Of a stretch of 64,000 nt of DNA, positions 19,518-29,625 are shown piece after piece (position 1 is the first letter of the stretch; the number at the start of each line of letters is the position of its first letter). The stretch covers positions 2,294,001 to 2,358,000 of the forward strand of contig NZ_CP157456.1 in assembly GCF_041549525.1 (NCBI RefSeq), read 5' to 3'. This stretch comes from Paenarthrobacter aurescens (lineage in GTDB: Bacteria; Actinomycetota; Actinomycetes; Actinomycetales; Micrococcaceae). The translations under genes and the position numbers were made by a program. Under the pieces are notes generated by a model that was not told the DNA's origin, made no database searches, and was given only the letters and a program-made list of their open reading frames with translations.

Positions 19518-20330
19518 CTAGCAGCCGCTGGGAGTGCGCTGCAGAGGTGCCTGGCGGTACAGGTAGCTGCCGTAGTGGTTGAACCCGGCTTGGGCGTAGA
19601 GTGACTGCGCTCCGCGATTGGCCTCTGTGACCAGCAGCCAAAATCCTTCAAGACCATGTTCGGTTCCGGCTTTCATCAGTGCGGCCAGGACCTCCGTCCC
19701 GTACCCACGCCTCCGGTGCGCTGCGGACGTGGCCATGCTGTAGATACCGCCCCAGCCATCCACCAAGGCAAGACGTCCGACGGCGGCGGGGACGCCGTCG
19801 TCGTTCCTCACCATTGCGTACAGCGCAGGGCAAGCGGTAAGGACCTTTTGGGCAACTTCGAGTTCAGCCTCACCGCCGCGGCCATCCACCGACCACCACA
19901 GCCGCAGCCATTCCCCGGAAGGTTCCCTGGAAAGCTCAACATTCCGGCCCGGGGTTCTGACCGGCAACCCCTCCACGCCACGGATCATGATCTTTGTTGC
20001 CGACTGCCGCGTAAAACGCTGTTGGTCAAGGACTGCATTCAGCATGGAAGTGCCGGGGTCGTCAAAGACCTGGAAGATCAACGGAAGCCGGCGAAGCCGG
20101 TACCACTGCCCGGCTGCACGAACGGCACTGGCGATGCAGCGGCTTGTGACCGTCCCGCCGGCAATGTTCCGCGGCCAGACGGAGTTAGCCCTCTGGGTCA
20201 CACCGGAGGAAGCACGCAGAACCCACTCCCCTGCTGTGTCCTGTTCAGGATCCTCAAGATTCAGGACTTCGCGTTCCAGCCCGGGCCAGGCCTTGTCCAT
20301 GAGCGATTCCAGGAATGCCTGCTCCAGCAT
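19518..20330 (-). CDS. GNAT family N-acetyltransferase
   Basis: The 270-residue protein has a C-terminal GNAT domain with the acetyl-CoA-binding motif A around residue 215 (SAAHRRRGYGTEVLAAL) and the following ANRGAQSLYAQAGF motif B. The N-terminal half resembles a degenerate second GNAT-like domain. The substrate cannot be told from the sequence. It is convergent with the VLRF1-like gene (nine bases between stops) and separated from aspS by a terminator. Confidence 0.85.
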   Translation of the reverse strand: MLEQAFLESLMDKAWPGLEREVLNLEDPEQDTAGEWVLRASSGVTQRANSVWPRNIAGGTVTSRCIASAVRAAGQWYRLRRLPLIFQVFDDPGTSMLNAVLDQQRFTRQSATKIMIRGVEGLPVRTPGRNVELSREPSGEWLRLWWSVDGRGGEAELEVAQKVLTACPALYAMVRNDDGVPAAVGRLALVDGWGGIYSMATSAAHRRRGYGTEVLAALMKAGTEHGLEGFWLLVTEANRGAQSLYAQAGFNHYGSYLYRQAPLQRTPSGC

Positions 20331-20372
20331 TGAGCAGCACCTTTCGTTGATACAGGAATTTGTTGGTGGGAC

Positions 20373-20408
20373 GCCAAAGGCCCTCCACCGTGATGGAGAG
20401 CCTTTGGC
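20373..20408. terminator. Intrinsic terminator after aspS
   Basis: A stem pairs GCCAAAGG (20373-20380) with CCTTTGGC (20401-20408) and continues inward, through one mismatch, to CTCCA/TGGAG, leaving a short loop. It begins seven bases past the aspS stop on the minus strand and ends transcription ahead of the GNAT gene. Confidence 0.85.
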
Positions 20409-20414
20409 CGCCGT

Positions 20415-22208
20415 TTATTCGGAGGTTTTTTCCGTCTTGGCTGCGGGCTTGGACTCCGGCTTGAAGTCGACGCCCGCTTCCTTGCGCTGCTGCGGCGTAA
20501 TCGGTGCCGGTGCAGCGGTCAGGGGGTCGTAGCCGTTACCCGACTTGGGGAACGCAATGACATCGCGAATCGACTCGACGCCGGCAAGCAACGCCACAAC
20601 GCGGTCCCAACCCAGGGCCATTCCGCCGTGCGGAGGTGCGCCGTACTTGAAGCCCTCGAGCAGGAAGCCGAACTTGGTTTCGGCGTCTTCCTTATCCAGG
20701 CCCATGAGCTGGAAGACGCGTTCCTGCACTTCGCGCTCGTGGATACGGATGGAACCGCCGCCGATCTCGTTGCCGTTGCAGACGATGTCGTAGGCGTAGG
20801 AAAGGGCCGACTCCGGGTCTTTATCGAACGTGTCCATAAATTCAGGCTTGGGCGAAGTGAAGGCGTGGTGCACAGCCGTCCACTGGCCCCCACCTACAGC
20901 AACGTCACCGGAAGCTACAGCCGCGGCGGCGGGCTCGAACATGGGAGCATCCACGATCCAAACGAACGCCCAGTCGTTGGGGTCGATCAGGCCCGTGCGG
21001 TGACCGATTTCAACGCGGGCAGCACCCAGAAGGGCCCGTGCCGCGGACTTCTCCCCGGCAGCGAAGAAGATGCAGTCTCCCGGCTTGGCACCAACAGCGT
21101 CCGCCAAGCCTTCGCGCTCGGCCTCGGTGAGGTTCTTGGCCACCGGGCCAGCCAACTCGCCATCTTCCTTGAAGAGCACATACGCCAGGCCCTTGTGCCC
21201 GCGCTGCTTGGCAAATTCCTGCCAGCCGTCCAAGGTACGGCGTGGTTGGGATGCGCCACCGGGCATCACCACGGCACCGACGTAAGGGGCTTTGAAGACG
21301 CCGAAGTTGGTGTCCTTGAAGAACTCCGTGAGTTCGGTCAGTTCAACACCAAAACGCAGGTCCGGCTTGTCCGAGCCGTACTTGGCCATGGCGTCCAGAT
21401 ACGTCATTCGCCTGATGGGCGTGGGGATCTCGACGTCGATCAGCTGCCATAGCGCCTTGACGATTGCCTCGCCAAGCTCAATGACATCGTCCTGGTCCAC
21501 GAAGCTGGCTTCGATGTCCAGCTGGGTGAATTCCGGCTGGCGGTCCGCACGGAAGTCTTCATCGCGGTAGCAGCGGGCAATCTGGTAGTACTTTTCAAAG
21601 CCGCCCACCTGAAGGAGCTGCTTGAAAAGCTGCGGTGACTGCGGAAGGGCATACCAGGACCCCGGAGCCAGACGTGCTGGAACGACGAAGTCGCGGGCGC
21701 CTTCCGGCGTCGAACGCGTGAGCGTGGGAGTCTCGATTTCAACGTAGCCACGCTGGTGCAGCAGTTCGCGGGCAACGCGGTTTGCTTCCGAACGCAGACG
21801 CATGTTGCGGGCAGGGCCGGGACGGCGGAGATCAAGGTAGCGGTGCTTGAGGCGTGCTTCCTCGCCAACCTCCACGTGCTCGTCGATCTGGAACGGAAGG
21901 GGGTCGGAGGTGTTGAGGACGACCACCTTGTCTGCCATGACCTCGATCTCACCGGTGGCAAGGGCAGGATTCTCATTGCCTTCGGGACGCTTGTTGACCG
22001 TACCCGTCACCTGCAGTACGTACTCGTTCCGCAGGCCATGGAAGACCTCTTCTTCCCGAACAACCACCTGGGCAACACCGGACGCGTCACGCAGGTCAAC
22101 GAATGCAACGCCACCGTGATCACGGCGGCGCCCCACCCAGCCGGCCAGGGTAACGGTTTGTCCAATGTGCTCGGAGCGAAGAGATCCGAGGTCATGTGTG
22201 CGCAGCAC
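20415..22208 (-). CDS. aspS: Aspartyl-tRNA synthetase
   Basis: The 597-residue class II synthetase has an N-terminal OB-fold anticodon domain ([16 protein letters not shown]), catalytic motifs 2 ([20 protein letters not shown]) and 3 ([14 protein letters not shown]), and the bacterial GAD insertion. It starts at GTG 22208 behind GAAAGGA; the longer open frame upstream lacks homology-like sequence. Bacterial-type length suggests AspRS. Whether it is discriminating or also charges tRNA-Asn cannot be judged here. Confidence 0.97.
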   Translation of the reverse strand: MLRTHDLGSLRSEHIGQTVTLAGWVGRRRDHGGVAFVDLRDASGVAQVVVREEEVFHGLRNEYVLQVTGTVNKRPEGNENPALATGEIEVMADKVVVLNTSDPLPFQIDEHVEVGEEARLKHRYLDLRRPGPARNMRLRSEANRVARELLHQRGYVEIETPTLTRSTPEGARDFVVPARLAPGSWYALPQSPQLFKQLLQVGGFEKYYQIARCYRDEDFRADRQPEFTQLDIEASFVDQDDVIELGEAIVKALWQLIDVEIPTPIRRMTYLDAMAKYGSDKPDLRFGVELTELTEFFKDTNFGVFKAPYVGAVVMPGGASQPRRTLDGWQEFAKQRGHKGLAYVLFKEDGELAGPVAKNLTEAEREGLADAVGAKPGDCIFFAAGEKSAARALLGAARVEIGHRTGLIDPNDWAFVWIVDAPMFEPAAAAVASGDVAVGGGQWTAVHHAFTSPKPEFMDTFDKDPESALSYAYDIVCNGNEIGGGSIRIHEREVQERVFQLMGLDKEDAETKFGFLLEGFKYGAPPHGGMALGWDRVVALLAGVESIRDVIAFPKSGNGYDPLTAAPAPITPQQRKEAGVDFKPESKPAAKTEKTSE

Positions 22209-22317
22209 AGCATTCCTTTCAGCATGAAATATAGAGGGACCGTTGCAAAGACGATCCCGTCCGAGTTTACCTGTCCCGGCCAAGGCTCCTGCCACAGCCG
22301 GGGATCAATGGGGCGCC

Positions 22318-23667
22318 TTAGCCGGCGGTGGTGACCCGGACGTGCAGATCCTCGTCAGCAGGCATCCAGCTGGCAGGATCCGCATCAACCTGTTCACCCG
22401 TTCGGATGTCCTTGACCTGGTGCTTGCCGTCGTCGTCGGTAAACCACACGAAAGGAATACCGCGGCGGTCGGCAAATTTGATTTGCTTTCCGAATTTCTC
22501 CGCCTTGGCGGCAACCTCGGTGGCAATCCCGCGGCCACGCAACTGGGCTGCAACATCCTGCGCCGCAGACCAGCTGTCATCTGAGTTCAGGGCGATCAAT
22601 ACCGCCGTGGGCACCGACCGTGAAGCGGCGGCCAGTTCCTGGCTGAGGATGCGGGACACCAGCCTGGTGACACCGATGGAAAGGCCGACGCCGGGGAACT
22701 TGCGGTTGCCCTTGCTCGCCAGAGCGTCATAGCGGCCTCCCGAACAAATGGATCCCAACTGCTCGTGGCCCACAAGCACCGTCTCAACAACGGTACCTGT
22801 GTAGTAGTCCAGGCCACGGGCGATGCTCAGATCCGCGATCACCTTGCCGGGGGCGCGCAGGACTGCCGCCTGGATGACCTGCTCAAGTTCGTTCAGGCCT
22901 TCTTCCAGCAGATCATCCTTGACCCCGAGCGCGCGGACACGATCCACAAAAGAGGTGTCTTCAGTACGGATTGATGCCAGCTCAAGGGCAAGGCCGGCCT
23001 GTTCATCCGTGGCTCCGAGCTCACTCTTGAGCAGTTGAGCTACTTTCGCGGCCCCGATCTTCTCCAGTTTGTCGATACTGCGCAGCACTCCGGCGGTGTC
23101 TGTGAGTCCAATGCCCCGATAGAAACCTTCGGCCAGCTTGCGGTTGTTGATCCGAAGCCGGAAATCAGGGATGGGCAGGGCGCTCAGTGCCTCAGCGATC
23201 ACCAACGCAATTTCGACGTCGTAACGGAACGGCAGTTCGCCGTCGCCCACAACATCGATGTCCGCCTGGGTGAACTCGCGTGCCCGGCCCTCCTGCGGCC
23301 GCTCACCACGCCAGACTTTCTGAATCTGGTAACGGCGAAAGGGAAATGCCAGGTAGCCGGCGTTCTCCACCACGTAGCGGGCAAAAGGGACGGTGAGGTC
23401 GAAGTGGAGGGCCAAGGCGTTGGGGTCTGACTTGTCCGATTTGGCGTCCTCGCCGTCCTCGTCCTGAAGCCTGCTGAGGCCATAGACCTCTTTGTCGATC
23501 TCGCCCTTGCGCAGCAGCTGGCCTACGGTTTCCACGGCACGTGTCTCAATGGAGGAAAAGCCATGCAGTTCAAAGGTCTTCCGCAAGGTATCCAGCACAT
23601 GTAGCTCCACCAACCGCTCCTGGGGAAGCCACTCGGGGAATCCGGACAGGGAGGCGGTACGTGCCAT
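22318..23667 (-). CDS. hisS: Histidyl-tRNA synthetase
   Basis: The 449-residue class II enzyme has motif 2 (YQIQKVWRGERPQEGRARE), the HisRS signature ARGLDYYTGTVVE, and motif 3 (FPGVGLSIGVTRL). The start is ATG 23667 with a GAGGAG ribosome-binding site; the open frame extends further upstream into a gap of palindromes and was not used. It is followed by aspS, a common actinobacterial pair, and is divergent from the cyclophilin gene. Confidence 0.95.
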   Translation of the reverse strand: MARTASLSGFPEWLPQERLVELHVLDTLRKTFELHGFSSIETRAVETVGQLLRKGEIDKEVYGLSRLQDEDGEDAKSDKSDPNALALHFDLTVPFARYVVENAGYLAFPFRRYQIQKVWRGERPQEGRAREFTQADIDVVGDGELPFRYDVEIALVIAEALSALPIPDFRLRINNRKLAEGFYRGIGLTDTAGVLRSIDKLEKIGAAKVAQLLKSELGATDEQAGLALELASIRTEDTSFVDRVRALGVKDDLLEEGLNELEQVIQAAVLRAPGKVIADLSIARGLDYYTGTVVETVLVGHEQLGSICSGGRYDALASKGNRKFPGVGLSIGVTRLVSRILSQELAAASRSVPTAVLIALNSDDSWSAAQDVAAQLRGRGIATEVAAKAEKFGKQIKFADRRGIPFVWFTDDDGKHQVKDIRTGEQVDADPASWMPADEDLHVRVTTAG

Positions 23668-23718
23668 GGTGGAAAGTCTCCTCGAAAAAAGCTGACGCTG
23701 GCATGGCACCGCAGCTTT

Positions 23719-23737
23719 AAACGCCCTTTCGGCGTTT
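23719..23737. other. Hairpin in the hisS upstream region
   Basis: AAACGCC (23719-23725) and GGCGTTT (23731-23737) flank a five-base loop about 50 bases upstream of the hisS start. It could be a leader structure in the hisS transcript or a terminator remnant. No antiterminator partner or T-box element was found. Confidence 0.4.
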
Positions 23738-23762
23738 ACAGGGCGGGCGTCCAGCCGGTCAT

Positions 23763-23793
23763 GCATAAACTATGTGCGGCAGCCAGTTTATGC
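23763..23793. promoter_or_regulatory. Nine-base inverted repeat in the hisS/cyclophilin divergent promoter region
   Basis: GCATAAACT (23763-23771) and AGTTTATGC (23785-23793) are perfect inverted repeats separated by 13 bases. They are relatively AT-rich for this genome and lie between two divergent genes, so they may be an operator. No regulator gene is adjacent. Confidence 0.4.
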
Positions 23794-23872
23794 TTTCCGC
23801 GCGTGCACATCTAATGCAGCATGCCCGGTTCCTGTAGGCAGCCATCGAAAGTGGACACAATCAGGAGGACTC

Positions 23873-24667
23873 TTGGCAACAAGATCGCGGGATGACCGCG
23901 AAGCGAAACGGCGCATCAGGCAGATGGAAGCCAAGCGTGCCCTGCGGCAGGAACAGGGCAAGCGACGCAAAAGGGACAACACCATCGCCGCGACTGCAGC
24001 CGGCGTGGCAGTGGTCCTGGCCGTGGTGCTGCAATTGACCGTCTTCAGCTCCAATCCCACCGAGGCGGAGTTCGCCGCAGCAGAAGCCGGGCTCAGTTCT
24101 CCCTCCGCTTCACCGGCGGCATCGAACAGCGCGGACATACCCAGTGCCGAAACGGCCGCCGGAAAGACCTTTACCGGTGAGCTCGCGTTGAACGGCGGAG
24201 TGCTCGGCATGGAACTGAACGGAACCGCAGCTCCGCAAGCGGCCGCAGTGTTCAAATCCCTTACCGACGCCAGCTACTACAACGGCGCCTTCTGCCACCG
24301 GTTAACTACCTCGGAAACGTTCGGCCTCCTCCAATGCGGCGCCAAGTCCGAGGACGGCGCGGATGACGCCAATTACCGCTGGGGGCCGCTGGAAAATACT
24401 CCCGCAGACAACAAGTACCCCGCCGGGACAATTGCCGTGGCGCGTACCGGCAACAATGCGTACGGCAACGGACACCAGTTCTTCATCGTCTACAAAGACA
24501 CCACCATTCCGGCTGACCAGGCCGGCGGCTACACGGTGGTGGGCAAGGTGACCAGCGGCCTTGACGTTGTGACAAACATTGCAGCGGCAGGCCTCAAACC
24601 CGGTGAAAACGCCAACGACGGCGCCCCTGTGGCACCTGTCACGATAGACTCGTTTTCTCTGAAGTAA
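23873..24667 (+). CDS. Membrane-anchored cyclophilin-type peptidyl-prolyl isomerase
   Basis: The 264-residue protein has a very basic cytoplasmic N-terminus (about 40 residues), one membrane helix (IAATAAGVAVVLAVVLQL), a Ser/Ala linker and an extracytoplasmic cyclophilin domain. Family motifs include FCHRLTT, PAGTIAVARTG and the GNGHQFFIVY core. Cyclophilins catalyse proline cis-trans isomerisation and this one probably assists secreted-protein folding. The start is TTG 23873 after an AGGAGG ribosome-binding site with four bases of spacing. This small membrane-anchored type is common in actinobacteria, often near rel and hisS as here. Confidence 0.88.
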   Translation: MATRSRDDREAKRRIRQMEAKRALRQEQGKRRKRDNTIAATAAGVAVVLAVVLQLTVFSSNPTEAEFAAAEAGLSSPSASPAASNSADIPSAETAAGKTFTGELALNGGVLGMELNGTAAPQAAAVFKSLTDASYYNGAFCHRLTTSETFGLLQCGAKSEDGADDANYRWGPLENTPADNKYPAGTIAVARTGNNAYGNGHQFFIVYKDTTIPADQAGGYTVVGKVTSGLDVVTNIAAAGLKPGENANDGAPVAPVTIDSFSLK

Positions 24668-24733
24668 CCAGCTCCAGGCCCGGCCCCGGGTGCATTACCT
24701 GAGCAGTTCCCTCCAAGCGAAAGACTTTTAGCG

Positions 24734-26329
24734 GTGACAGACAGTCAGAAATCCGACGAAACAGCAGTAGTGGCCAACGAAGAAGCAGTTGAGGCAACCG
24801 GCACCAATGGTTCCGGCACGCCGGCTGCGGTGCAGGATGCTCCGGCGAACGAGGCTACTCCAGCTGGCGAAGCATCTCCGGCCGGCGAAACAACTCAGGC
24901 AAACGTGGCAGCGCCATCTGAGGGTGAAAACCGGGAGGAACCGGCGGCCACAGCTCCTGCAGCACCGTCCTCGCCCCGTCCCGCGCCGTCTGCAGCGCCG
25001 TCTCCTGCAGCTTTCGCGGCCCGTCCCAAGGCTCCGGCCGCCGTCGTCCCTGCCGCCCCGGCGGTTTCCGCAGCGTCCCTCGCTGAGGCAGCCAAATGGG
25101 GACGTGCTGAAGGTGACGGCCATGTATTCCTGACCCTTGACGGTGAAGAGATCGCCGTGGGCCAATACCCGGGCGTCAGCACCGACGAAGCACTTGGCTA
25201 CTTTGCCCGGAAGTTCGACGACGTGATTGCCCAGGTAGTCCTCCTGGAACACCGGGTAGAGTCCAAGGCTCCTGCCACTGACATGCAGAAGACAGTCACC
25301 CACCTGCGTGAGCAACTTGCTGAACGCAACATGGTGGGAGACATCCGGGCTGCCGAGGCCCGCTTGGACGCATTGTCGGCCCAGATCGTTGAGCTGGAAA
25401 AGTCGGAAAAGGCTGCCCATGAGGCTGTGCGTGCCAGCGAACTCGCTGCACGCGAAGCAATTGTTGCTGAAGCTGAAGCCATTGCCGGCCAGGATCCTGC
25501 GCAGATTCAGTGGAAGACTTCCAGCGCACGAATGAACGAGCTGTTCGAAACCTGGAAGGCGGCGCAAAAGAGCGGAGTCAGGCTCGGCCGCAGCAACGAA
25601 GACGCGCTGTGGAAGCGCTTCCGTTCTGCTCGGACGGTATTTGACCGTCACCGCCGCGCGTACTTCTCCCAGTTGGACAGCAACAACTCCGCTGCAAAGT
25701 CCGCCAAGGAAGCCCTGATCGCAGAGGCCGAAGCGCTCTCCACCTCTACTGACTGGGGATTCGCAGCCGGCGAGTACCGCAGGCTGATGGACCAGTGGAA
25801 GACCACCCCGCGTGCAAGCCGTAAGGACGATGACGCACTCTGGGGCCGTTTCCGCGCCGCCCAGGACGTTTTCTTCAGCAACCGCCAGGCAGCCAATGAC
25901 CAGATTGACCAGGAATACACGGCCAACCTGGTTGTGAAGGAACAGCTGGTGGCTGAGGCGCAGGCGCTGCTGCCCATCAACGATCTCAACGCCGCCAAGA
26001 AAGCCCTCCAGTCCATCAGGGACCGATGGGAAGAAGCCGGCAAGGTTCCCCGCGCCGACATGGGCAGGATCGAGGCCGGGCTTCGCAAGGTTGAAGATGC
26101 TGTCCGCGAAGCTGAGGAAGAGAAGTGGCGCCGGAGCAACCCGGAAACCAAGGCCCGCACCAACAGCGCCTTGTCACAGCTTGAGTCCGCAATCGCAGGC
26201 CTCAAGGAAGATCTGGAGAAGGCGGAAAAGGCCGGTGACCAGCGCCGCATTAAGGCTGCCCGCGAAGCCCTGGAAGCACGTCAGGCGTGGCTTGACCAGA
26301 TCCAGCGCTCCGCCAGCGACCTCGCCTAG
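24734..26329 (+). CDS. DUF349 domain-containing coiled-coil protein
   Basis: The 531-residue protein starts at GTG 24734. The first 120 residues are Ala/Pro/Glu-rich and probably disordered. From about residue 235 there are repeated DUF349-type helical units, each marked by a tryptophan and basic residues (LFETWKAAQKSGVRLGR, LMDQWKTTPRASRKDD, IRDRWEEAGKVPRAD), with LWxRFRxAxxxFxxxR following the first two. A C-terminal coiled coil closes the protein. DUF349 proteins are uncharacterised in bacteria, and this one sits in the conserved PPIase-DUF349-rel neighbourhood. A strong terminator follows. Confidence 0.85.
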   Translation: MTDSQKSDETAVVANEEAVEATGTNGSGTPAAVQDAPANEATPAGEASPAGETTQANVAAPSEGENREEPAATAPAAPSSPRPAPSAAPSPAAFAARPKAPAAVVPAAPAVSAASLAEAAKWGRAEGDGHVFLTLDGEEIAVGQYPGVSTDEALGYFARKFDDVIAQVVLLEHRVESKAPATDMQKTVTHLREQLAERNMVGDIRAAEARLDALSAQIVELEKSEKAAHEAVRASELAAREAIVAEAEAIAGQDPAQIQWKTSSARMNELFETWKAAQKSGVRLGRSNEDALWKRFRSARTVFDRHRRAYFSQLDSNNSAAKSAKEALIAEAEALSTSTDWGFAAGEYRRLMDQWKTTPRASRKDDDALWGRFRAAQDVFFSNRQAANDQIDQEYTANLVVKEQLVAEAQALLPINDLNAAKKALQSIRDRWEEAGKVPRADMGRIEAGLRKVEDAVREAEEEKWRRSNPETKARTNSALSQLESAIAGLKEDLEKAEKAGDQRRIKAAREALEARQAWLDQIQRSASDLA

Positions 26330-26355
26330 GGGTCTTGCGGGCTCGTAGTTTCCTG

Positions 26356-26397
26356 CAGGCTCCGTCCGGGTTATCCACATAACCGGGACGGAGCCTG
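26356..26397. terminator. Intrinsic terminator after the DUF349 gene
   Basis: Nineteen-base arms (26356-26374 and 26379-26397) with a single central mismatch enclose a four-base loop (CCAC). The structure begins 27 bases past the DUF349 stop. Confidence 0.9.
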
Positions 26398-26431
26398 TAC
26401 TCGTAGGGCGGCCGCACGGAATGATCAGTGA

Positions 26432-27040
26432 ATGGTTCCCCCCGTCACCGCCCCGCACCTGCAGGAGCCGGTCTTATCCGAGCTCTACTCCCCCAGCCGC
26501 ATCTTTTCGTGGAACGAGCTTCAAGGCATGGCATTCGATGGCATCCTGCTGCCCCTCTACGGGATGAGTTACGCCTCTCCCGGTGTAGCCGTCACCCACC
26601 GCCTCAGAGCCCGCGCAGCTGCCCTGACAGTCCCGGAACGCATCCGGACCAAGGTGGTTGCCGGACGGCTGACAGCAGCGTGGATCTACGGTTGCGCCAA
26701 AGCCCCCGAGCATTTGTCGCTCTTGGTTGACGCCAAGCACCGCATCTCCAGCCTGCGGGGAAGTACAGCATGCAGCCTGCACGAGGTCCGGCTGGGTCAG
26801 ATGGATGTGGTGAGCCTTGGAGGAATGCTGGTCAGCAGCCCGCTCCGTACCGCCGCGGACATCGCCCTCCACGTCGAGGCGGACCGCGCATTGCCGGTGC
26901 TGAAGCGTCTTTTGGCGCGCGAGGAGCTCGGCATCAAACTCCGGCTCCTCATTCTGGCCGTCGAAGCCACCCCGAGGGTCCCTCATAAAAGACGTGCCTT
27001 GGCCACCCTGGCCCAGCTGGCCTCATCGGAACCCTTTTAG
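26432..27040 (+). CDS. AbiEi-like winged-helix orphan protein
   Basis: This 202-residue protein resembles the AbiEi/DUF559-type group common in actinobacteria: an N-terminal helix-turn-helix-like region (about residues 25-45), basic residues at RLRARAAAL, and the marker VSSPLRTAADIALHVE near residue 133. Canonical AbiEi is a type IV antitoxin acting with the nucleotidyltransferase AbiEii, but no partner gene is present. It may be a solitary DNA-binding regulator. It ends next to the rel gene, convergently. Confidence 0.45.
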   Translation: MVPPVTAPHLQEPVLSELYSPSRIFSWNELQGMAFDGILLPLYGMSYASPGVAVTHRLRARAAALTVPERIRTKVVAGRLTAAWIYGCAKAPEHLSLLVDAKHRISSLRGSTACSLHEVRLGQMDVVSLGGMLVSSPLRTAADIALHVEADRALPVLKRLLAREELGIKLRLLILAVEATPRVPHKRRALATLAQLASSEPF

Positions 27041-27076
27041 CTGCGCCTTCCTAACTGCGCCTTCCTAACTGCGCCT
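27041..27076. repeat. Tandem 14-base repeat at the rel 3' end
   Basis: CTGCGCCTTCCTAA occurs at 27041-27054 and 27055-27068, followed by a partial copy (CTGCGCCT) at 27069-27076. The repeat includes the rel stop codon and its last codons, so it copied the gene terminus into the intergenic space. Confidence 0.85.
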
Positions 27077-29458
27077 GCGGTTTCCAGTGGTCCGATAGAC
27101 GTCGAAAACCCCGTCGATCCGGCGGACCGCGTTCAGAACGTGGTGCAGGTACTTAGGATCACCCATCTCAAATGCGAACTTCGAAATAGCCACCCTGTCA
27201 CTGGAAGTGTGAACAGATGCCGCAAGGATGTTGACGTGGTTTTCGGACAGGATGCGGGTCACATCGGACAGAAGGGATTTCCGGTCCAAGGCCTCCACCT
27301 GGATCTCCACCAGGAAGACGCTTGACTGGGTGGGCGCCCATTCCACTTCAACAATTCTGTCCGGTTGGTCACGAAGCCCTGAGACATTGGTGCAGTCGGT
27401 ACGGTGAACGGAGACTCCTGAACCACGGGTGACGAACCCCAAAATGGGATCCGGCGGAACCGGGGTGCAGCATCTGGCCAGTTTGACCCACACATCGCCC
27501 ACACCCCTGACAATGACGCCGGAGTCCGAGAACTTCGACTTCGCCACTTGGGTGGGAATGCTGACTTCATCGAGGTCTTCGTCGGGCGTCTCGTGTCCGC
27601 CCAAGTGTTCAACGAGCTTCTCCATGACCGATTGGGCCGAGGTGTGGCCGTCACCCACACCGGCGTACAACCCGGAGATGTCAACGTAGTGGAAGTCTTC
27701 GGCCACGGCAGACAGGGCATCATGGGTCATCAGACGCTGCAGGGGCAGGTTCTGCTTACGCATGGCCCTGGTCAGCATGTCCTTGCCGCGTTCTATCGCT
27801 TCCTCGCGGCGTTCCTTGGTGAACCACTGGCGGATCTTATTGCGGGCACGAGCCGACTTTACAAAGTGCTGCCAGTCCTGGCTGGGCCCGGCTCCTTCTG
27901 CCTTGGAGGTGAAGATCTCAACCCAGTCGCCGTGGTTCAGCTCGCTGTTGAGAGGAACCAGTTTGCCGTTGACACGGGCGCCAATGGTCCTGTGGCCAAC
28001 CTCCGTATGGACGGCGTAGGCGAAGTCCACCGGCGTAGAACCGGCCGGAAGGGCCATGACCTCGCCCTTGGGGGTGAAAACAAAAACTTCCCGGGCGTTG
28101 ATCTCGTAGCGAAGCGAGTCCAGAAATTCTCCGGGATCGGAGGTTTCCTGTTGCCAGTCAACCAGCGACCGCAACCAGCCCATGTCGCCATCACGCGGGC
28201 TGCCGGGGCCCTGCGCGGTGCGATTGGGCTGGTCCTTGTACTTCCAGTGGGCTGCGACGCCGTACTCTGCACGCCGGTGCATCTCATGGGTGCGGATTTG
28301 GATTTCCACCGGCTTGCCGCCGGGGCCAATCACTGTGGTGTGCAGGGACTGGTACATGTTGAACTTGGGCATGGCGATGTAGTCCTTGAACCGGCCCGGA
28401 AGCGGGTTCCATCGCGAATGCAGGGTCCCCAGTGCGGCATAACAGTCACGCACCGAATCAACCAATACCCGAACGCCCATGAGGTCGTTGATGTCGTCAA
28501 AGTCCTTGTCCCGGACGATCATCTTTTGGTAAATCGAGTAGTAGTGCTTGGGCCGGCCTGTGATGGTCGCCTTAATCCGCGCTGTTCGAAGGTCATCGGC
28601 GATCTGGTTGCGGATGACGCTCAAACTCTTTTCCCGCTCAGGCGTCCGGTCACCCACCATCCGTACGATTTCTTCGTACACCTTGGGATAGAGCGCCGCG
28701 AAGGAGAGGTCTTCCAATTCCCATTTGATGGTGTTCATACCCAGGCGATGGGCAAGGGGTGCGAAGATTTCCAGCGTTTCGCGGGCCTTGCGCGATGAAG
28801 ACTCCGCGGAAACGAAGCGCCACGTGCGCGCGTTATGGAGACGGTCCGCCAGTTTGATCATCAGCACGCGGATATCTTTGGCCATGGCAACCACCATTTT
28901 GCGCACGGTCTCCGACTGCGCCGCTTCACCAAAACTGACTTTGTCCAGCTTGGTGACGCCATCTACCAGCATGGCCACTTCGGGGCCGAAGTCCCGGGTG
29001 AGGTCAGCCAGCGTATAGGGGGTGTCCTCCACGGTGTCGTGCAGCAGCGCAGCTGCCAGGGTTGTCCCGGTCATGCCAAGCTCGGCCAGGATGGTGGCCA
29101 CAGCCACCGGGTGGGTGATGTAGGGATCACCGCTCTTGCGCTTCTGACCCTGGTGGCTCTGCTCTGCCACCGCAAAAGCGCGCTGGATCAGATCGAAGTC
29201 CTCTTTGGGGTTATTCGCCCTCACTGTTCGCAGCAGTGGTTCCAGGATGGGCGAATACGGTGCTATCCCGCGGCCGGTCAGGCGGGCAAGCCGGGAACGG
29301 GTGCGTTCCCTCCGCCCGGGGAAGGTGGGACGCGCGCCGGGAGCATCGATTGGAACCGCCGCTGCAGTACGTCCGGGCACGCTTGTTACCGGACCTGCCA
29401 CAGCCTTGCGGCTGTCATCCCCGCCCGCCGGTGGTGCCGACGTCGCACGTTCTTCCAC
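27065..29458 (-). CDS. relA: Bifunctional (p)ppGpp synthetase/hydrolase Rel
   Basis: Rel makes and degrades (p)ppGpp in the stringent response. The roughly 797-residue protein has an N-terminal HD hydrolase domain ([14 protein letters not shown]), a synthetase domain with [12 protein letters not shown] and the basic RDKDFDD signature associated with bifunctional enzymes, a TGS domain ([20 protein letters not shown]) and a C-terminal ACT domain. About 75 N-terminal residues precede the HD domain and look disordered. The start chosen is GTG 29458, seven bases after GAGGGG; an in-frame GTG at 29473 is the alternative. A terminator at 29559-29592 separates it from secF. Confidence 0.95.
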   Translation of the reverse strand: MEERATSAPPAGGDDSRKAVAGPVTSVPGRTAAAVPIDAPGARPTFPGRRERTRSRLARLTGRGIAPYSPILEPLLRTVRANNPKEDFDLIQRAFAVAEQSHQGQKRKSGDPYITHPVAVATILAELGMTGTTLAAALLHDTVEDTPYTLADLTRDFGPEVAMLVDGVTKLDKVSFGEAAQSETVRKMVVAMAKDIRVLMIKLADRLHNARTWRFVSAESSSRKARETLEIFAPLAHRLGMNTIKWELEDLSFAALYPKVYEEIVRMVGDRTPEREKSLSVIRNQIADDLRTARIKATITGRPKHYYSIYQKMIVRDKDFDDINDLMGVRVLVDSVRDCYAALGTLHSRWNPLPGRFKDYIAMPKFNMYQSLHTTVIGPGGKPVEIQIRTHEMHRRAEYGVAAHWKYKDQPNRTAQGPGSPRDGDMGWLRSLVDWQQETSDPGEFLDSLRYEINAREVFVFTPKGEVMALPAGSTPVDFAYAVHTEVGHRTIGARVNGKLVPLNSELNHGDWVEIFTSKAEGAGPSQDWQHFVKSARARNKIRQWFTKERREEAIERGKDMLTRAMRKQNLPLQRLMTHDALSAVAEDFHYVDISGLYAGVGDGHTSAQSVMEKLVEHLGGHETPDEDLDEVSIPTQVAKSKFSDSGVIVRGVGDVWVKLARCCTPVPPDPILGFVTRGSGVSVHRTDCTNVSGLRDQPDRIVEVEWAPTQSSVFLVEIQVEALDRKSLLSDVTRILSENHVNILAASVHTSSDRVAISKFAFEMGDPKYLHHVLNAVRRIDGVFDVYRTTGNRRRS

Positions 29459-29558
29459 AGAAGTACCCCTCACAACCGATTTAATTCTCCCAGTCTATTC
29501 CCGCAAGTGAATGCTTCTGCAACCGGGCAGCACATGACGATGACACAGGCAAGTCAAA

Positions 29559-29592
29559 GAGCCGGCCTCCGCACTGGTGCGGAGGCCGGCTC
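29559..29592. terminator. Intrinsic terminator after secF
   Basis: Sixteen-base perfect arms (29559-29574, 29577-29592) with a two-base loop, followed on the minus strand by TTTGACTT. It terminates the yajC-secD-secF unit ahead of rel. Confidence 0.92.
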
Positions 29593-29625
29593 GCGGCAAA
29601 ACTACCGGGACAGTTCAGGGACTGT

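Noticed and set aside
23668..23766. N-terminal extension of hisS by 33 codons
   Set aside because: The extension has no HisRS-like sequence and covers the hairpin region; ATG 23667 has a GAGGAG site and matches the family N-terminus.
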